Shown here piece after piece: positions 9,536-18,081 of a DNA stretch of 64,000 nt. Numbering within the stretch: the first letter of the stretch is position 1; every line of letters begins with the position of its first letter. The translations under genes were made by a program, and so were the position numbers. Origin of the DNA: Chryseobacterium soldanellicola (GTDB lineage: Bacteria; Bacteroidota; Bacteroidia; Flavobacteriales; Weeksellaceae); NCBI RefSeq assembly GCF_900100115.1, contig NZ_FNKL01000003.1:186001-250000 (forward strand). Direction: 5' to 3'. Under the pieces are notes generated by a model that was not told where the DNA came from, searched no databases, and saw only the letters and a list, made by a program, of their open reading frames with translations.

Positions 9536-9658
9536 TAAATGGGAAGTCATAGTATACAAAAACATTAGGACAAATCCGACCTTTTATCAATGAAAAAAGG
9601 GAGCTCTTAATTGTCAATTCATTTTTTCCTGCTAAATTTAAATAGGATATTAAAAAAA

Positions 9659-9672
9659 ATTCACAATTCACT
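9659..9672. repeat. degenerate heptamer repeat (ATTCACN)2
   Basis: ATTCACA (9659-9665) is followed without gap by ATTCACT (9666-9672). It belongs to the period-7 repeats seen at several gene ends in this window. Confidence 0.45.
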
Positions 9673-9706
9673 TACCAAGTAAAACTGACAATTCATATTT
9701 AACGCT

Positions 9707-9714
9707 TATTTTTG
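9707..9714 (+). promoter_or_regulatory. -7 box of the FUSC gene, leaderless
   Basis: TATTTTTG matches the Bacteroidota -7 consensus TAnnTTTG and ends four bases before the ATG at 9719. A weak -33 half (CTG at 9685-9687) lies 19 bases upstream. Initiation a few bases after the box would put the first transcribed base at or next to the start codon. Confidence 0.6.
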
Positions 9715-9718
9715 CATT

Positions 9719-11980
9719 ATGAACTATTCCGCGGAACTAAAAAAATTCATAACCAGTCAATATGTATATTCTGCCATCAGAATTACATTAGCAACTGTTT
9801 TACCCTGTTTGGTTCTCGCCCACTTCGGAATTTTAAAACAATACTTCCTCTTTCCTCTCGGAACCAGCTTTGTGGCACTGACCGATCAGCCCGGGCCTTT
9901 CATCCGCAGAAGAAATGCTTTAACATTTGCTATTTTCTGCTTTGTTGTGGTGGCTCTTATTGCAAGCCTGGTGATGAAAATATTTCTGCTGGTGATCCTT
10001 GAAATCATTGTTTTCGGAATGTTTTTCTCGATTATCGGGGTTTACGGACAACGATTGGCAGCGGTAGGTTCATTATCATTGGTCGTTTTAGCGATCTTCA
10101 TTGACGGGCATCTTACAGGAGAGAATATTTTTAAAAGCTTATTTATTTTTGCTTGTGGATGTGCCTGGTTCTTATTGATCTTCTTAATTGTAACGACCAT
10201 TCAGCCGTATAAGCTTGCCAGTCAGATGATTGGTGAAAACTATCTTCAATTGGGCGAATTTTTAAAAATTAAAGCCAATTATTATCAGAAAAATCCGGAT
10301 TTCGATAAACTGACCACTCAGGTTATTGCCAAGCAGATCGAAATAAAAAACCTTCAGGAAGAAACCCGCGAAACCGTTTTCAAAACAAGAACCATCGTTA
10401 ATGAATCGACCACAACGAGCCGTTTATTAATGCTGATGTTCTTAAATTCAATGGATCTTCATGAGAAATTAATGACCTCCGAAAGTGATTATCAAAAGCT
10501 TCAGCAGAGTTTTGAAGACAGTATGATTCTGGTTCAGATTCATGATTATCTTAATTTGCTTTCAGAGGAAATCACCAACATCGGAATCTCACTTCAAATC
10601 GGGACAAGAGCAAAACCGATGTTTAATTTAGATCTGGAGATGCAGAATCTTAATTATCATTATTTTGAGCTTAGAAATAAGGAAATGTCGGTTGACAATC
10701 TGGAAAATTTCATGATTTTGCGCCAGATTTTAATGCGTATCAATGAAATCACCAAAGAAATCAGTGAAATTTATAAGGTCTTTTCACAAGATGTAAAACT
10801 CGCAAAAAGCCTTTCCACAGGTCTTGATCTGAGAAAATTTTTACCGAATGAGGAGAAGCTTAATTTTAAAGTTTTAAAAAACAATATTTCCTTTTCATCA
10901 TCGCATTTCCGGCATGCAATCCGGATTACGATTGCTTTATTGATAGGATATCTCTTTTCGCAGTTTCAATTTTTGGGAATCGGGCATACCTATTGGGTTT
11001 TGATCACCATCGTTGCGATTTTAAAGCCGGCCTACTCCATTACCAAACAGAGAAATCTCCTTCGTCTCTACGGAACCATTGCCGGAGCCGTGATCGCGTA
11101 CGGCATTTTACATTTTTTACACATAGGCAGCTTATTGTTTGGCATTCTTTTAATAAGTATGATCATGTGTTTCAGCTTTTTAAAGGGAAAATATTTCTGG
11201 GCGGTTTTATTTATGACAATTTATGTTTTCTTAAGCTTTAACTTTTTAAGTCCGGGAAATATTGATGCTATTTTTAGAGACAGAATTGTCGATACGATCG
11301 TTGCAGGAATTATTGCTTTTGCTGTTTCCTATATCATTCTTCCGGTTTGGGAACACACGCAGAATTTAGATTTAATGAAAAAATCCGCAGAAAGTAATTT
11401 GGTTTATTTCCAAAGTGTGATGTCAAAATTTCTGACCGATGATTTCAATCTTGAAGATTATAAAGTTAAACGTAAAAACGCAATTATATCACTCGCCAAC
11501 CTTTCCGACAACTTTCAGAGAATGATTTCCGAGCCTAAAAATCAACAGAAAAAACTGGAAGTTGTGCATCAGTTTGTAGCGACTTCACACCTTCTAACGG
11601 CTTACACAGCTTCTCTTTCGCAGTATTCTCAAAATAATGAAACATATCCCGAAATCGATGCTGAAAGCTGGAGTAAAAAAGTGGAAGCAGAAATGAACCA
11701 GACTTATACCTTATTAAAAGGAAACGAGATCAATGAAGCTTTAAAAATGGAAAGCCGCATCGAGCCGGAAGATTCTTCGATTGAAGATCTGATCATTCAA
11801 AGGAAAAATGAATTGATGGAAGACGAATCTTACGACCGGAGAGATCCGAATAAAATCTCTCATTTAACGGAATTGAAAAATATTCATGATGTGTTGGAGC
11901 TGATCTATGACGTTGCCAAAGAGCAGAGAAAAGTGATCGAAAAATACAAAAATGAGGAAATTACTCCTCCACAATCGTAA
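9719..11980 (+). CDS. FUSC family (YccS/YhfK-like) inner-membrane protein
   Basis: The 753-residue protein has two blocks of hydrophobic helices (about residues 18-160 and 400-545) separated by a long cytoplasmic helical region, then a soluble C-terminal tail. This doubled layout is that of the fusaric-acid-resistance/aromatic-acid-exporter superfamily (FUSC, YccS). In the second block, HTYWVLITIVAILKPAYSITKQR is the characteristic motif region (here about residues 422-444). The substrate is unknown. The start is set by the first ATG, four bases after a -7 box. The 3' end overlaps the convergent phosphopantetheinyl transferase gene by 20 bp. Confidence 0.85.
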   Translation: MNYSAELKKFITSQYVYSAIRITLATVLPCLVLAHFGILKQYFLFPLGTSFVALTDQPGPFIRRRNALTFAIFCFVVVALIASLVMKIFLLVILEIIVFGMFFSIIGVYGQRLAAVGSLSLVVLAIFIDGHLTGENIFKSLFIFACGCAWFLLIFLIVTTIQPYKLASQMIGENYLQLGEFLKIKANYYQKNPDFDKLTTQVIAKQIEIKNLQEETRETVFKTRTIVNESTTTSRLLMLMFLNSMDLHEKLMTSESDYQKLQQSFEDSMILVQIHDYLNLLSEEITNIGISLQIGTRAKPMFNLDLEMQNLNYHYFELRNKEMSVDNLENFMILRQILMRINEITKEISEIYKVFSQDVKLAKSLSTGLDLRKFLPNEEKLNFKVLKNNISFSSSHFRHAIRITIALLIGYLFSQFQFLGIGHTYWVLITIVAILKPAYSITKQRNLLRLYGTIAGAVIAYGILHFLHIGSLLFGILLISMIMCFSFLKGKYFWAVLFMTIYVFLSFNFLSPGNIDAIFRDRIVDTIVAGIIAFAVSYIILPVWEHTQNLDLMKKSAESNLVYFQSVMSKFLTDDFNLEDYKVKRKNAIISLANLSDNFQRMISEPKNQQKKLEVVHQFVATSHLLTAYTASLSQYSQNNETYPEIDAESWSKKVEAEMNQTYTLLKGNEINEALKMESRIEPEDSSIEDLIIQRKNELMEDESYDRRDPNKISHLTELKNIHDVLELIYDVAKEQRKVIEKYKNEEITPPQS

Positions 11981-12575
11981 AACAAAAATCGTCGAAGAAT
12001 TCTACCTTAGCTTTGAATTCATCTGAAAACTGCTCATCATAAACCCTGCATTTAATATGATGAAGGTGCTTTAATTCAAAAGGTTTCACTTCATAATTTT
12101 TCTTCAAAGACCAATATTTTGAATGGTGAATCTTGTACATGCTTTCTTTCACGCTCCAAATGATCGTATAATAAGTGACCTCGTTATCAAAAGGAATGAA
12201 ACCTCTTTCATTTTCATAGGTAAATTTGTCGATTACCCGTAAAATTTTAGGGTTGAATTTCTCAATATCGATCCCGATTTTATTTTTTGAAATAGCAATT
12301 GCTGCAAACGGGAAAGAATGCGTGATAGAAATTTCAGCATCTTTCGGAGACAGAAAAGGTTCCCTTTCTTTATATAAAATCTTTGAATTGGGTTTTAAAC
12401 CTTTGAGCATTTTCCGCACCATTAATACTTCCAGAAGCTTTTTGGGATGATAATCTTTTACTTTTTCGGCATTTTCCGGTTCTAAAAGCTCATCAATATT
12501 CAAATCTTCGGTGTCATCGTATTTCCATACGAGGATCGTGGCGGTGTCATCTGAAAAATCGCGATAAAGAGGCAT
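11961..12575 (-). CDS. 4'-phosphopantetheinyl transferase superfamily protein
   Basis: This enzyme family moves phosphopantetheine from CoA to a serine on carrier proteins. The 204-residue protein has the metal/CoA motif KIGIDIEKF (GID at 101-103), SITHS at 83-87, and WSVKESMYKIH (K143, E144), the family signature. Its size is between AcpS (about 125) and Sfp (about 225). No polyketide or peptide synthetase is in the window, so its carrier protein is unknown; it may be the main activator of fatty-acid ACP or a specialised one. It overlaps the FUSC gene tail to tail and is divergent from ahcY. Confidence 0.87.
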   Translation of the reverse strand: MPLYRDFSDDTATILVWKYDDTEDLNIDELLEPENAEKVKDYHPKKLLEVLMVRKMLKGLKPNSKILYKEREPFLSPKDAEISITHSFPFAAIAISKNKIGIDIEKFNPKILRVIDKFTYENERGFIPFDNEVTYYTIIWSVKESMYKIHHSKYWSLKKNYEVKPFELKHLHHIKCRVYDEQFSDEFKAKVEFFDDFCFTIVEE

Positions 12576-12816
12576 TGGATAAATTATTGGGTAAAATTAG
12601 TGAAAAATTTGGCTGCAAGCGGTAAGACGAAAGACTGTTTTCAACATAGAAATGTTTGTTGGCTGAAGAGCGGTCAGGATGAATTTGCAAATTTACGGGT
12701 CCTCAGATACGCTGTTCAGATTTCAACTAAATTAACTGAATCCTGTATCATCTCATATACATCAAGTTGACATCCCGTTTTTTTATCTTAATTATTAATT
12801 GTAATTTTGTTCCTTA

Positions 12817-12824
12817 TAAATTTG
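12817..12824 (+). promoter_or_regulatory. -7 box upstream of ahcY
   Basis: TAAATTTG fits TAnnTTTG and lies 25 bases before the ahcY ATG. A clear -33 element at the usual spacing is not seen. The 12576-12849 gap otherwise shows nothing I can name. Confidence 0.5.
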
Positions 12825-12849
12825 AATTTTAAACTTATTCATTTTACAT

Positions 12850-14166
12850 ATGAGTACTACAACACAATACGTTCCTTACAAAGTTAAGGACATTTCCCTG
12901 GCAGAATGGGGAAGAAAAGAAATTACCCTTGCAGAAGCTGAAATGCCTGGTTTGATGTCTATCCGTGAAGAATACGGGCCATCTCAACCGCTTAAAGGCG
13001 CAAGAATCGCCGGATGTCTTCACATGACTATCCAAACGGCTGTGCTAATCGAGACTTTGGTAGCTTTAGGAGCTGAAGTTACTTGGTCTTCTTGTAATAT
13101 TTTCTCTACACAAGATCACGCTGCTGCTGCAATCGCTGCTGCAGGAATCCCTGTTTATGCCTGGAAAGGTTTAAATGAAGAAGAATTCGACTGGTGTATA
13201 GAGCAGACTTTATTCTTCGGTGAAGACAGAAAGCCATTAAACATGATTTTGGATGATGGTGGAGATTTAACAAACATGGTTTTTGATAAATATCCTGAAT
13301 TCACAAAAGATATCAAAGGTCTTTCTGAAGAAACGACAACCGGAGTTCACAGATTGTACGAAAGAATGAAAAACGGAACTTTGGTAATGCCTGCAATCAA
13401 CGTAAATGATTCAGTGACTAAATCAAAATTCGACAACAAATACGGATGTAAAGAATCTGCAGTAGATGCTGTAAGAAGAGCAACAGACCTTATGCTGGCT
13501 GGAAAAAGAGTGGTAGTTTGCGGATACGGAGACGTAGGTAAAGGGACTGCTGCATCTTTCAGAGGAGCCGGTTCTATCGTTACCGTAACTGAAATTGATC
13601 CAATTTGTGCGCTTCAGGCTGCAATGGACGGTTATGAGGTAAAAAGACTTGATACCGTGGTTGATAACGCAGATATCATCATCACGACTACAGGTAACTT
13701 CAACATCGTAAGAGGAGAACATTTCCTTAAAATGAAAGATAAAGCTGTCGTTTGTAACATCGGTCACTTTGATAACGAAATCGATATGGCTTGGTTAAAC
13801 ACAAACTACGGTCACACAAAGTCTGAAGTTAAGCCTCAGGTAGACATCTACACATTGGAAGGTGGCAAAGAAGTGATCATCCTTGCGGAAGGTAGATTGG
13901 TAAACCTAGGTTGTGCAACGGGTCACCCAAGTTTTGTAATGTCAAACTCTTTCTCAAACCAGACTTTGGCTCAGATCGAACTTTGGAATAACTCTGCAGC
14001 TTACAAAAATGAAGTGTATATGTTACCTAAACATTTAGATGAAAAAGTAGCGGCTTTACACCTTAAAAAGTTAAGCGTTGAATTGGAAACTCTTTCTCCT
14101 GAACAAGCTGAATATATCGGTGTTGATGTGAAAGGCCCATACAAACCTGAATATTACAGATATTAA
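12850..14166 (+). CDS. ahcY: adenosylhomocysteinase
   Basis: AhcY splits S-adenosylhomocysteine into adenosine and homocysteine, clearing the product of SAM-dependent methylation in the cytoplasm. The 438-residue protein has the NAD-binding loop GYGDVGKG at 225-232, the [13 protein letters not shown] segment near residue 57, and the C-terminal [10 protein letters not shown] with the conserved Lys-Pro-x-x-Tyr-Arg-Tyr end that reaches into the partner subunit's NAD site. Length is normal for the bacterial enzyme. A terminator follows at 14188. Confidence 0.98.
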   Translation: MSTTTQYVPYKVKDISLAEWGRKEITLAEAEMPGLMSIREEYGPSQPLKGARIAGCLHMTIQTAVLIETLVALGAEVTWSSCNIFSTQDHAAAAIAAAGIPVYAWKGLNEEEFDWCIEQTLFFGEDRKPLNMILDDGGDLTNMVFDKYPEFTKDIKGLSEETTTGVHRLYERMKNGTLVMPAINVNDSVTKSKFDNKYGCKESAVDAVRRATDLMLAGKRVVVCGYGDVGKGTAASFRGAGSIVTVTEIDPICALQAAMDGYEVKRLDTVVDNADIIITTTGNFNIVRGEHFLKMKDKAVVCNIGHFDNEIDMAWLNTNYGHTKSEVKPQVDIYTLEGGKEVIILAEGRLVNLGCATGHPSFVMSNSFSNQTLAQIELWNNSAAYKNEVYMLPKHLDEKVAALHLKKLSVELETLSPEQAEYIGVDVKGPYKPEYYRY

Positions 14167-14178
14167 TTAGCAATTAGC
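14165..14178. repeat. heptamer repeat (AATTAGC)2 overlapping the ahcY stop
   Basis: AATTAGC occurs twice without a gap (14165-14171, 14172-14178), starting in the ahcY stop codon. Its complement-like form follows on the far side of the terminator (14244-14264). Confidence 0.55.
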
Positions 14179-14187
14179 AAAAATATA

Positions 14188-14219
14188 AAGCCGTTCAATT
14201 AGTTTTGAACGGTTTTTTT
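14188..14219 (+). terminator. ahcY terminator
   Basis: Stem CCGTTCAA (14191-14198) with TTGAACGG (14205-14212), extended by A/T pairs, then a run of seven T. It is 25 bp after ahcY. Confidence 0.85.
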
Positions 14220-14243
14220 GTGAATCAAAGTTAATAATCACTG

Positions 14244-14264
14244 ATTGCTAATTACTAATTTTTC
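14244..14264. repeat. degenerate heptamer repeat ATTGCTA-ATTACTA-ATTTTTC
   Basis: Three successive 7-base units, related in inverted orientation to the AATTAGC units at 14165-14178. They lie directly before the second structured repeat. Confidence 0.5.
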
Positions 14265-14420
14265 AGAAGCTATTTGATTACATCGAAAAGCTGTTTTATT
14301 TTTTATTTGAAGCTTTTTCCCGCTCTCCGCACTCGCTATTTTGTGTTTATTGGGGCGGCGGCTTCGCCGCCGCCCCAATAAACACAAAATGAGCTCAAAC
14401 AATTGCTGCGATCTGGGCTA
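14265..14420 (+). repeat. structured dispersed repeat, copy 2
   Basis: Copy 2 of the family. The 5' part is nearly identical to copy 1 (TTGATTACATCGAAAAGCTG is shared; small hairpin 14285-14292 with 14311-14317). The box CCCGCTCTCCGCACTCGCT then leads into a perfect hairpin with 25 bp arms (14338-14362 and 14366-14390, loop TTC). The outer arm sequence differs completely from copy 1 (GTGTTTATTGGG rather than CTTGTTTTC) yet both arms match each other. GAGCTCAAACAA and GGGCTA follow. Confidence 0.85.
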
Positions 14421-14470
14421 GAAAAGTGAATGTCAACATAAATTGTGAATTTACGTTCAAATAAAAAATT

Positions 14471-14491
14471 AACCATTGACCATTCACTTTT
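14471..14491. repeat. degenerate heptamer repeat AACCATT-GACCATT-CACTTTT
   Basis: Two close units and one diverged unit of 7 bases. AAAAGTGAATG at 14422-14432 and CATTCACTTTT at 14481-14491 are exact reverse complements, so the block also makes an 11 bp inverted repeat. Confidence 0.45.
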
Positions 14492-14576
14492 AAAATTCAC
14501 TCTGTGGAATACTATTCCGTTAAAAATTCTTTTAAATATCACTGCCTTTTTAGATTAAATATGATTCAGTAATAAC

Positions 14577-14604
14577 AAAAGCCTCACGGATTGTGAGGCT
14601 TTTT
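14577..14604. terminator. bidirectional terminator downstream of purE
   Basis: Perfect 11 bp stem: AAAAGCCTCAC (14577-14587) with GTGAGGCTTTT (14593-14603). A-run and T-run on the two sides let it work on both strands; it most likely ends minus-strand transcripts from purE. Confidence 0.75.
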
Positions 14605-14670
14605 GTAAATTATATAGGACAATTATGAACTTTACACTGCAATATAAATTGACAGCAAAGCAAATTGACG

Positions 14671-14684
14671 ATTCATCATTCACC
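14671..14684. repeat. heptamer repeat ATTCATC-ATTCACC at the purE stop
   Basis: Two 7-base units directly abut the purE stop codon (14685-14687). Confidence 0.45.
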
Positions 14685-15188
14685 TTATTTATCATACTGG
14701 TTCGGATGTTGCGCTTTAATATCATCAACCGTTCCCAACACTTTGTCTTTTAAAGCATCCTGATACTTCTGAAGCTGATCTGCAACCTGAACATTACCGG
14801 TCCCGATAATTTTTGCTGCTAAAATTCCGGCATTTAAAGCACCATTTAAGGCAACCGTTGCGACAGGAATTCCGCCCGGCATTTGAAGAATCGATAATAC
14901 AGAATCCCAACCATCAATAGAATTACTCGACAAAATCGGAACACCGATCACAGGTAACGTCGTACAGCTCGCCACCATTCCCGGAAGATGCGCCGCACCA
15001 CCGGCTCCTGCTATAATTACCTTCAAGCCTCTTTCCTGGGCAGTTTTTGCATAATCAAACATCCTTTCAGGAGTTCTGTGCGCAGAAACCACCGTCAATT
15101 CGTAAGAGATGTCTAAAGATTTTAAAAAATTCGCAGCCTGTTCCATGATCGGTAAGTCGCTCTGACTTCCCATAATAATTCCTACCAT
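14685..15188 (-). CDS. purE: 5-(carboxyamino)imidazole ribonucleotide mutase
   Basis: PurE (class I) converts N5-CAIR to CAIR in purine synthesis, using the product of PurK. The 167-residue protein carries MGSQSDLPIMEQAA at the N-terminus (MGSQSDxxxM signature), SAHRTPERMFDYA, and GAGGAAHLPGMVAS, which line the active site. Its partner purK lies about 1.1 kb away on the same strand, separated by a plus-strand transporter. A good promoter lies upstream. Confidence 0.96.
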   Translation of the reverse strand: MVGIIMGSQSDLPIMEQAANFLKSLDISYELTVVSAHRTPERMFDYAKTAQERGLKVIIAGAGGAAHLPGMVASCTTLPVIGVPILSSNSIDGWDSVLSILQMPGGIPVATVALNGALNAGILAAKIIGTGNVQVADQLQKYQDALKDKVLGTVDDIKAQHPNQYDK

Positions 15189-15210
15189 TCTTCAATTTTT
15201 ATTAGATGCC

Positions 15211-15243
15211 CAAAGATAAAGAATTAATAAGTTTAAATGCAAA
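15211..15243 (-). promoter_or_regulatory. purE promoter
   Basis: On the minus strand TTTG (complement of 15240-15243) is followed after 21 bases by TATCTTTG (complement of 15211-15218), matching the Bacteroidota TTTG/TAnnTTTG pattern. It leaves a leader of about 15-20 bases before the purE ATG. Confidence 0.7.
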
Positions 15244-15333
15244 AAGGCGTAAAAGTTGCTCTGTTACCTAAATAATTTAGAAACTGTGCTCACCGGCATT
15301 TTAAATTAAATACTTTTGTTAATTTGATATTGA

Positions 15334-16248
15334 ATGAAAGATTACAAACTGACTCTCGCCATTTTCACCGTTGCCATCGTTTGGGGAACTACATTTTTAT
15401 CGATCCGTGTTGCCGTAGAAACCATTCCTGCATGGTTTGTTGCGGGAATAAGACAGTTTTTAGCAGCTTTGATTATGCTTTTGATTCTGCTTTACAGGAA
15501 AGAATTCAGTTGGATCGGCTGGAAAAACCTCAGATACCAGATTATTTTTTCTTTACTGATGCTTGTGATCGCAAACGGAATGACCACTGTGGCCGAAGAA
15601 ACCGTAACCAGCAGCCTGACTTCATTGATAAGCGCATGCTCGCCCATCGTTGTATTTCTTGGAAGCGTTGCCATTGGCCTGCAAAAGTTTACTATCAGGG
15701 CTTTTATAGGAGTTGCGATGTGTTTCAGCGGCATTCTTTTTATATTCTGGGACGGCATTAAAGACCTTTCAAATCCAGAATATGCATTAGGAATTTTATT
15801 TCTCTTTATCGCAATCGGAGGCTGGGCTTCGGGAACGATTTTTACAAAAAAAATGAATATTCAAAGTAAAAATATTTCATTGAATCTCTTTTACCAGTTT
15901 GCGTTTGCAGGAATTTTACAGATTATTTTTGCGTTTGCATTTTCAGAAGATTATAACTTCGGAAACTGGACTTTTAAAAGTGTTTCGGCCATGATTTATC
16001 TGTCTGTATTCGGTTCTGTAGCTGCTTTTTTTGCTTATCATTATGCTTTAACGAAAGTCTCACCTGTTCAGGTTTCGATTTTAGCTTACGTAAATACTAT
16101 AATTTCTATTTTTCTAAGCTGGCTGATTTTAGATGAAGAAATTTCAGCTAAATTCATAATTGCCGCCATTTTAATTATTTTTGGAGTGTTTGTGATTAAT
16201 TATAATTCACAGATATTTAAGAAGCAGAGAGTTGATAATTTAAAATAA
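15334..16248 (+). CDS. EamA/DMT family transporter
   Basis: The 304-residue protein has ten hydrophobic segments arranged as two EamA repeats, starting VAIVWGTTFLSIRVAVE and with the second repeat beginning near AIGGWASGTIF. These are the marks of drug/metabolite exporters of the inner membrane (RhaT/YdcZ/EamA group). The substrate cannot be inferred. A TACTTTTG box lies at 15311-15318, 15 bases before the ATG. It interrupts the purE-purK pair on the opposite strand. Confidence 0.88.
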   Translation: MKDYKLTLAIFTVAIVWGTTFLSIRVAVETIPAWFVAGIRQFLAALIMLLILLYRKEFSWIGWKNLRYQIIFSLLMLVIANGMTTVAEETVTSSLTSLISACSPIVVFLGSVAIGLQKFTIRAFIGVAMCFSGILFIFWDGIKDLSNPEYALGILFLFIAIGGWASGTIFTKKMNIQSKNISLNLFYQFAFAGILQIIFAFAFSEDYNFGNWTFKSVSAMIYLSVFGSVAAFFAYHYALTKVSPVQVSILAYVNTIISIFLSWLILDEEISAKFIIAAILIIFGVFVINYNSQIFKKQRVDNLK

Positions 16249-16249
16249 A

Positions 16250-16281
16250 TAAAAAAGACCGCCTTTCCAACGATCTTTTTC
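16250..16281. terminator. weak convergent terminator between the EamA gene and purK
   Basis: AAAAAGA (16252-16258) pairs with TCTTTTT (16274-16280) around a partly paired GC-rich centre. It lies between two convergent genes. Confidence 0.45.
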
Positions 16282-16297
16282 AGTATAATAAATTTGT

Positions 16298-17410
16298 TTA
16301 TTCCGCAATTACTCTCACCATCGCTTTCACTTTCACCAGCTTTTCCATCAGTTCCTCTTTGGAATCTGCTAAAACATTGATGTGTCCCATTTTTCTACCG
16401 GGTTTGGTTTCTGTTTTTCCATAAAGGTGAACGTAGGTTTTTGGCATTTTTAAAACGTCATCCATTCCTTCATAAATCACTTTTCCGGAGAATTCTTCGC
16501 CCCCGACTAAGTTCAGCATTCCGCTGTATGTCAGAGAATCTGTGTCTGCCAAAGGAAGATTTTTCACTACACGATACATTTGCTCGAATTGCGAATTGGC
16601 ATTTCCTTCCTGGCTTTGATGCCCGGAATTATGTAGTCTTGGCGCCGTTTCGTTTACCCAGACTTTTCCCTCCTTATCTAAAAATAATTCGATGGCAAAA
16701 AGCCCGGGAGAATTTATCGCATTCAGGAATTTTTGGGTAATTGAATCAATTTGATTTTGAATATTTTCACTTAAAAAAACCGGACAAATATTGAAATCCA
16801 ATAAGTTCAATTTCGGATCGGCAACCATTTCTGTTACAGGAAACGTTTTGGTTTCCCCATTTTCATTTCTGGCAACAATGACGGACAATTCTTTATCAAT
16901 ATCGACCAAACTTTCGATCACGGAATCTTTCGTCCATAAATTTCTCAAATCTTCTGCCGAACGGATTATTTGCACCCCTTTTCCATCATAACCTCCCGTA
17001 TTAAGCTTCTGTACAAAAGGAAAAGACATTTTAATCTCATCCGAGCTTCCGTCCATTATCTCAAATTCCGGGCTTGGAATATCATGAGCTTTATAAAATT
17101 CTTTTTGAAGGATTTTCTGTTGAATAGTTTTAATAATTTTAGAATTAGGAACGACTTTTATTCCTTGATTTTCCAATTCAGCCAAAGCTTCGGCATTTAC
17201 GTGCTCAATTTCAATTGTTACAACATCTTTATCTTTTCCGAAGTTTAAAACGGTTTCATAATCGTTGAAATTTCCCTGCGTAAAATATGAAATGTTATGA
17301 CAAGGCGCATCTGAAGCCGGATCTAGCGTATAAAACTGATCGTCATATTTCAAAGCGTTCTGAATGAACATTCTTCCTAATTGTCCGCCTCCTAAAATTC
17401 CTATTTTCAT
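16298..17410 (-). CDS. purK: 5-(carboxyamino)imidazole ribonucleotide synthase
   Basis: PurK is the ATP-grasp enzyme that carboxylates AIR to N5-CAIR with ATP and bicarbonate. The 370-residue protein starts with the Rossmann-like MKIGILGGGQLGRMF, has the ATP-grasp segment FVQKLNTGGYDGKGVQII, and ends the domain with GLFAIELFLDKEGKVWVNETAPRLHNSGHQ-type residues, including the metal-binding Glu and the PRxHNSGH signature. It is 36 bp upstream in coordinates of a DUF1543 gene on the same strand. Confidence 0.96.
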   Translation of the reverse strand: MKIGILGGGQLGRMFIQNALKYDDQFYTLDPASDAPCHNISYFTQGNFNDYETVLNFGKDKDVVTIEIEHVNAEALAELENQGIKVVPNSKIIKTIQQKILQKEFYKAHDIPSPEFEIMDGSSDEIKMSFPFVQKLNTGGYDGKGVQIIRSAEDLRNLWTKDSVIESLVDIDKELSVIVARNENGETKTFPVTEMVADPKLNLLDFNICPVFLSENIQNQIDSITQKFLNAINSPGLFAIELFLDKEGKVWVNETAPRLHNSGHQSQEGNANSQFEQMYRVVKNLPLADTDSLTYSGMLNLVGGEEFSGKVIYEGMDDVLKMPKTYVHLYGKTETKPGRKMGHINVLADSKEELMEKLVKVKAMVRVIAE

Positions 17411-17445
17411 TTTATTACTTTTATTTTTTCTTTTAGATTTAATTT

Positions 17446-17997
17446 TTACTGAATTTTATCAATTTTTAAATATCCTAATCCTATTTCATTTTCCTGATTT
17501 TCAATATTGGATTTCTCAAGAATAATTGAATATTTTTCTTTCATTTTTTCAGGCAGAATATCATTTACATTAAAAATATCATCAATATCTACCCCGTGCT
17601 TATCGTCGATGTGGCTGACTGCGCCTTCAAAGCCCATGGTCTGATAAAATTCAGTATTTTTTGCTCTTTTTATAATCTCACCCATCGATTTTCCGACCAT
17701 CAAATGCTGCTCATGGAATTCTTCAAAAAACCCTTTCTTATAACCCCCGAAATTGATAAAATACAATTGATTTTCTGAGAGTTTATCTGTCTTTTCAACG
17801 ATTTTAACTTTATATCCGTCCGCAAATTTTACTTTTTGATGACAGTCAATGTGAATTTTCCCTTCCGCCTCTTTCCAAAAGTCTTTCATATCCGGGACCA
17901 GGTCTTTCAAAGTTTCTGCAATCCCAAAAAACACGTCATGCTGCTCAATATTCCTTCCTTTAGGAGTTGCTCCCAGAATTACATAAAATAAATTCAT
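17446..17997 (-). CDS. DUF1543 domain-containing protein
   Basis: The 183-residue protein begins MNLFYVILGATPKGRNIEQHD, the conserved start of DUF1543 proteins, and contains DMKDFWKEAEGKIHIDCH and INFGGYKKGFFEEFHEQH. The family has no established function; many members have two copies of the domain, and this one appears to have two halves (residues 1-90 and 80-180). It precedes purK on the same strand with 35 bp between them and may be co-transcribed with it. A TAATTTTG box (minus strand, 18014-18021) lies upstream. Confidence 0.8.
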   Translation of the reverse strand: MNLFYVILGATPKGRNIEQHDVFFGIAETLKDLVPDMKDFWKEAEGKIHIDCHQKVKFADGYKVKIVEKTDKLSENQLYFINFGGYKKGFFEEFHEQHLMVGKSMGEIIKRAKNTEFYQTMGFEGAVSHIDDKHGVDIDDIFNVNDILPEKMKEKYSIILEKSNIENQENEIGLGYLKIDKIQ

Positions 17998-18045
17998 TAC
18001 CGATTTGTTTCTGCAAAATTACGTTAAAATAATCTTTTTTAAAAG

Positions 18046-18077
18046 TTTGTCAGACAACGCCAATAGTTTTATATTTG
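18046..18077 (+). promoter_or_regulatory. near-consensus promoter of the TauE gene, leaderless
   Basis: TTTG (18046-18049), 20 bases, TATATTTG (18070-18077): a full match to the Bacteroidota -33/-7 pattern. The ATG at 18082 starts only four bases after the -7 box, so the mRNA is predicted to have no leader. Confidence 0.8.
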
Positions 18078-18081
18078 TACC

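Larger units (their letters stand above)
9106..9612. repeat. composite repeat island flanked by 13 bp direct repeats
   Basis: The sequence GGAGCTCTTAATT occurs at 9106-9118 and again at 9600-9612, flanking about 480 bp with no convincing gene. Inside are the structured hairpin repeat (9121-9300), a long inverted repeat (9340-9535), and within that a remnant of a dispersed 'agagattgctt...cgcaatgac' repeat (9439-9486). The flanking direct repeats could be a target-site duplication, which would make the whole block one insertion, but a 13 bp match could also be residual homology. Confidence 0.6.
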
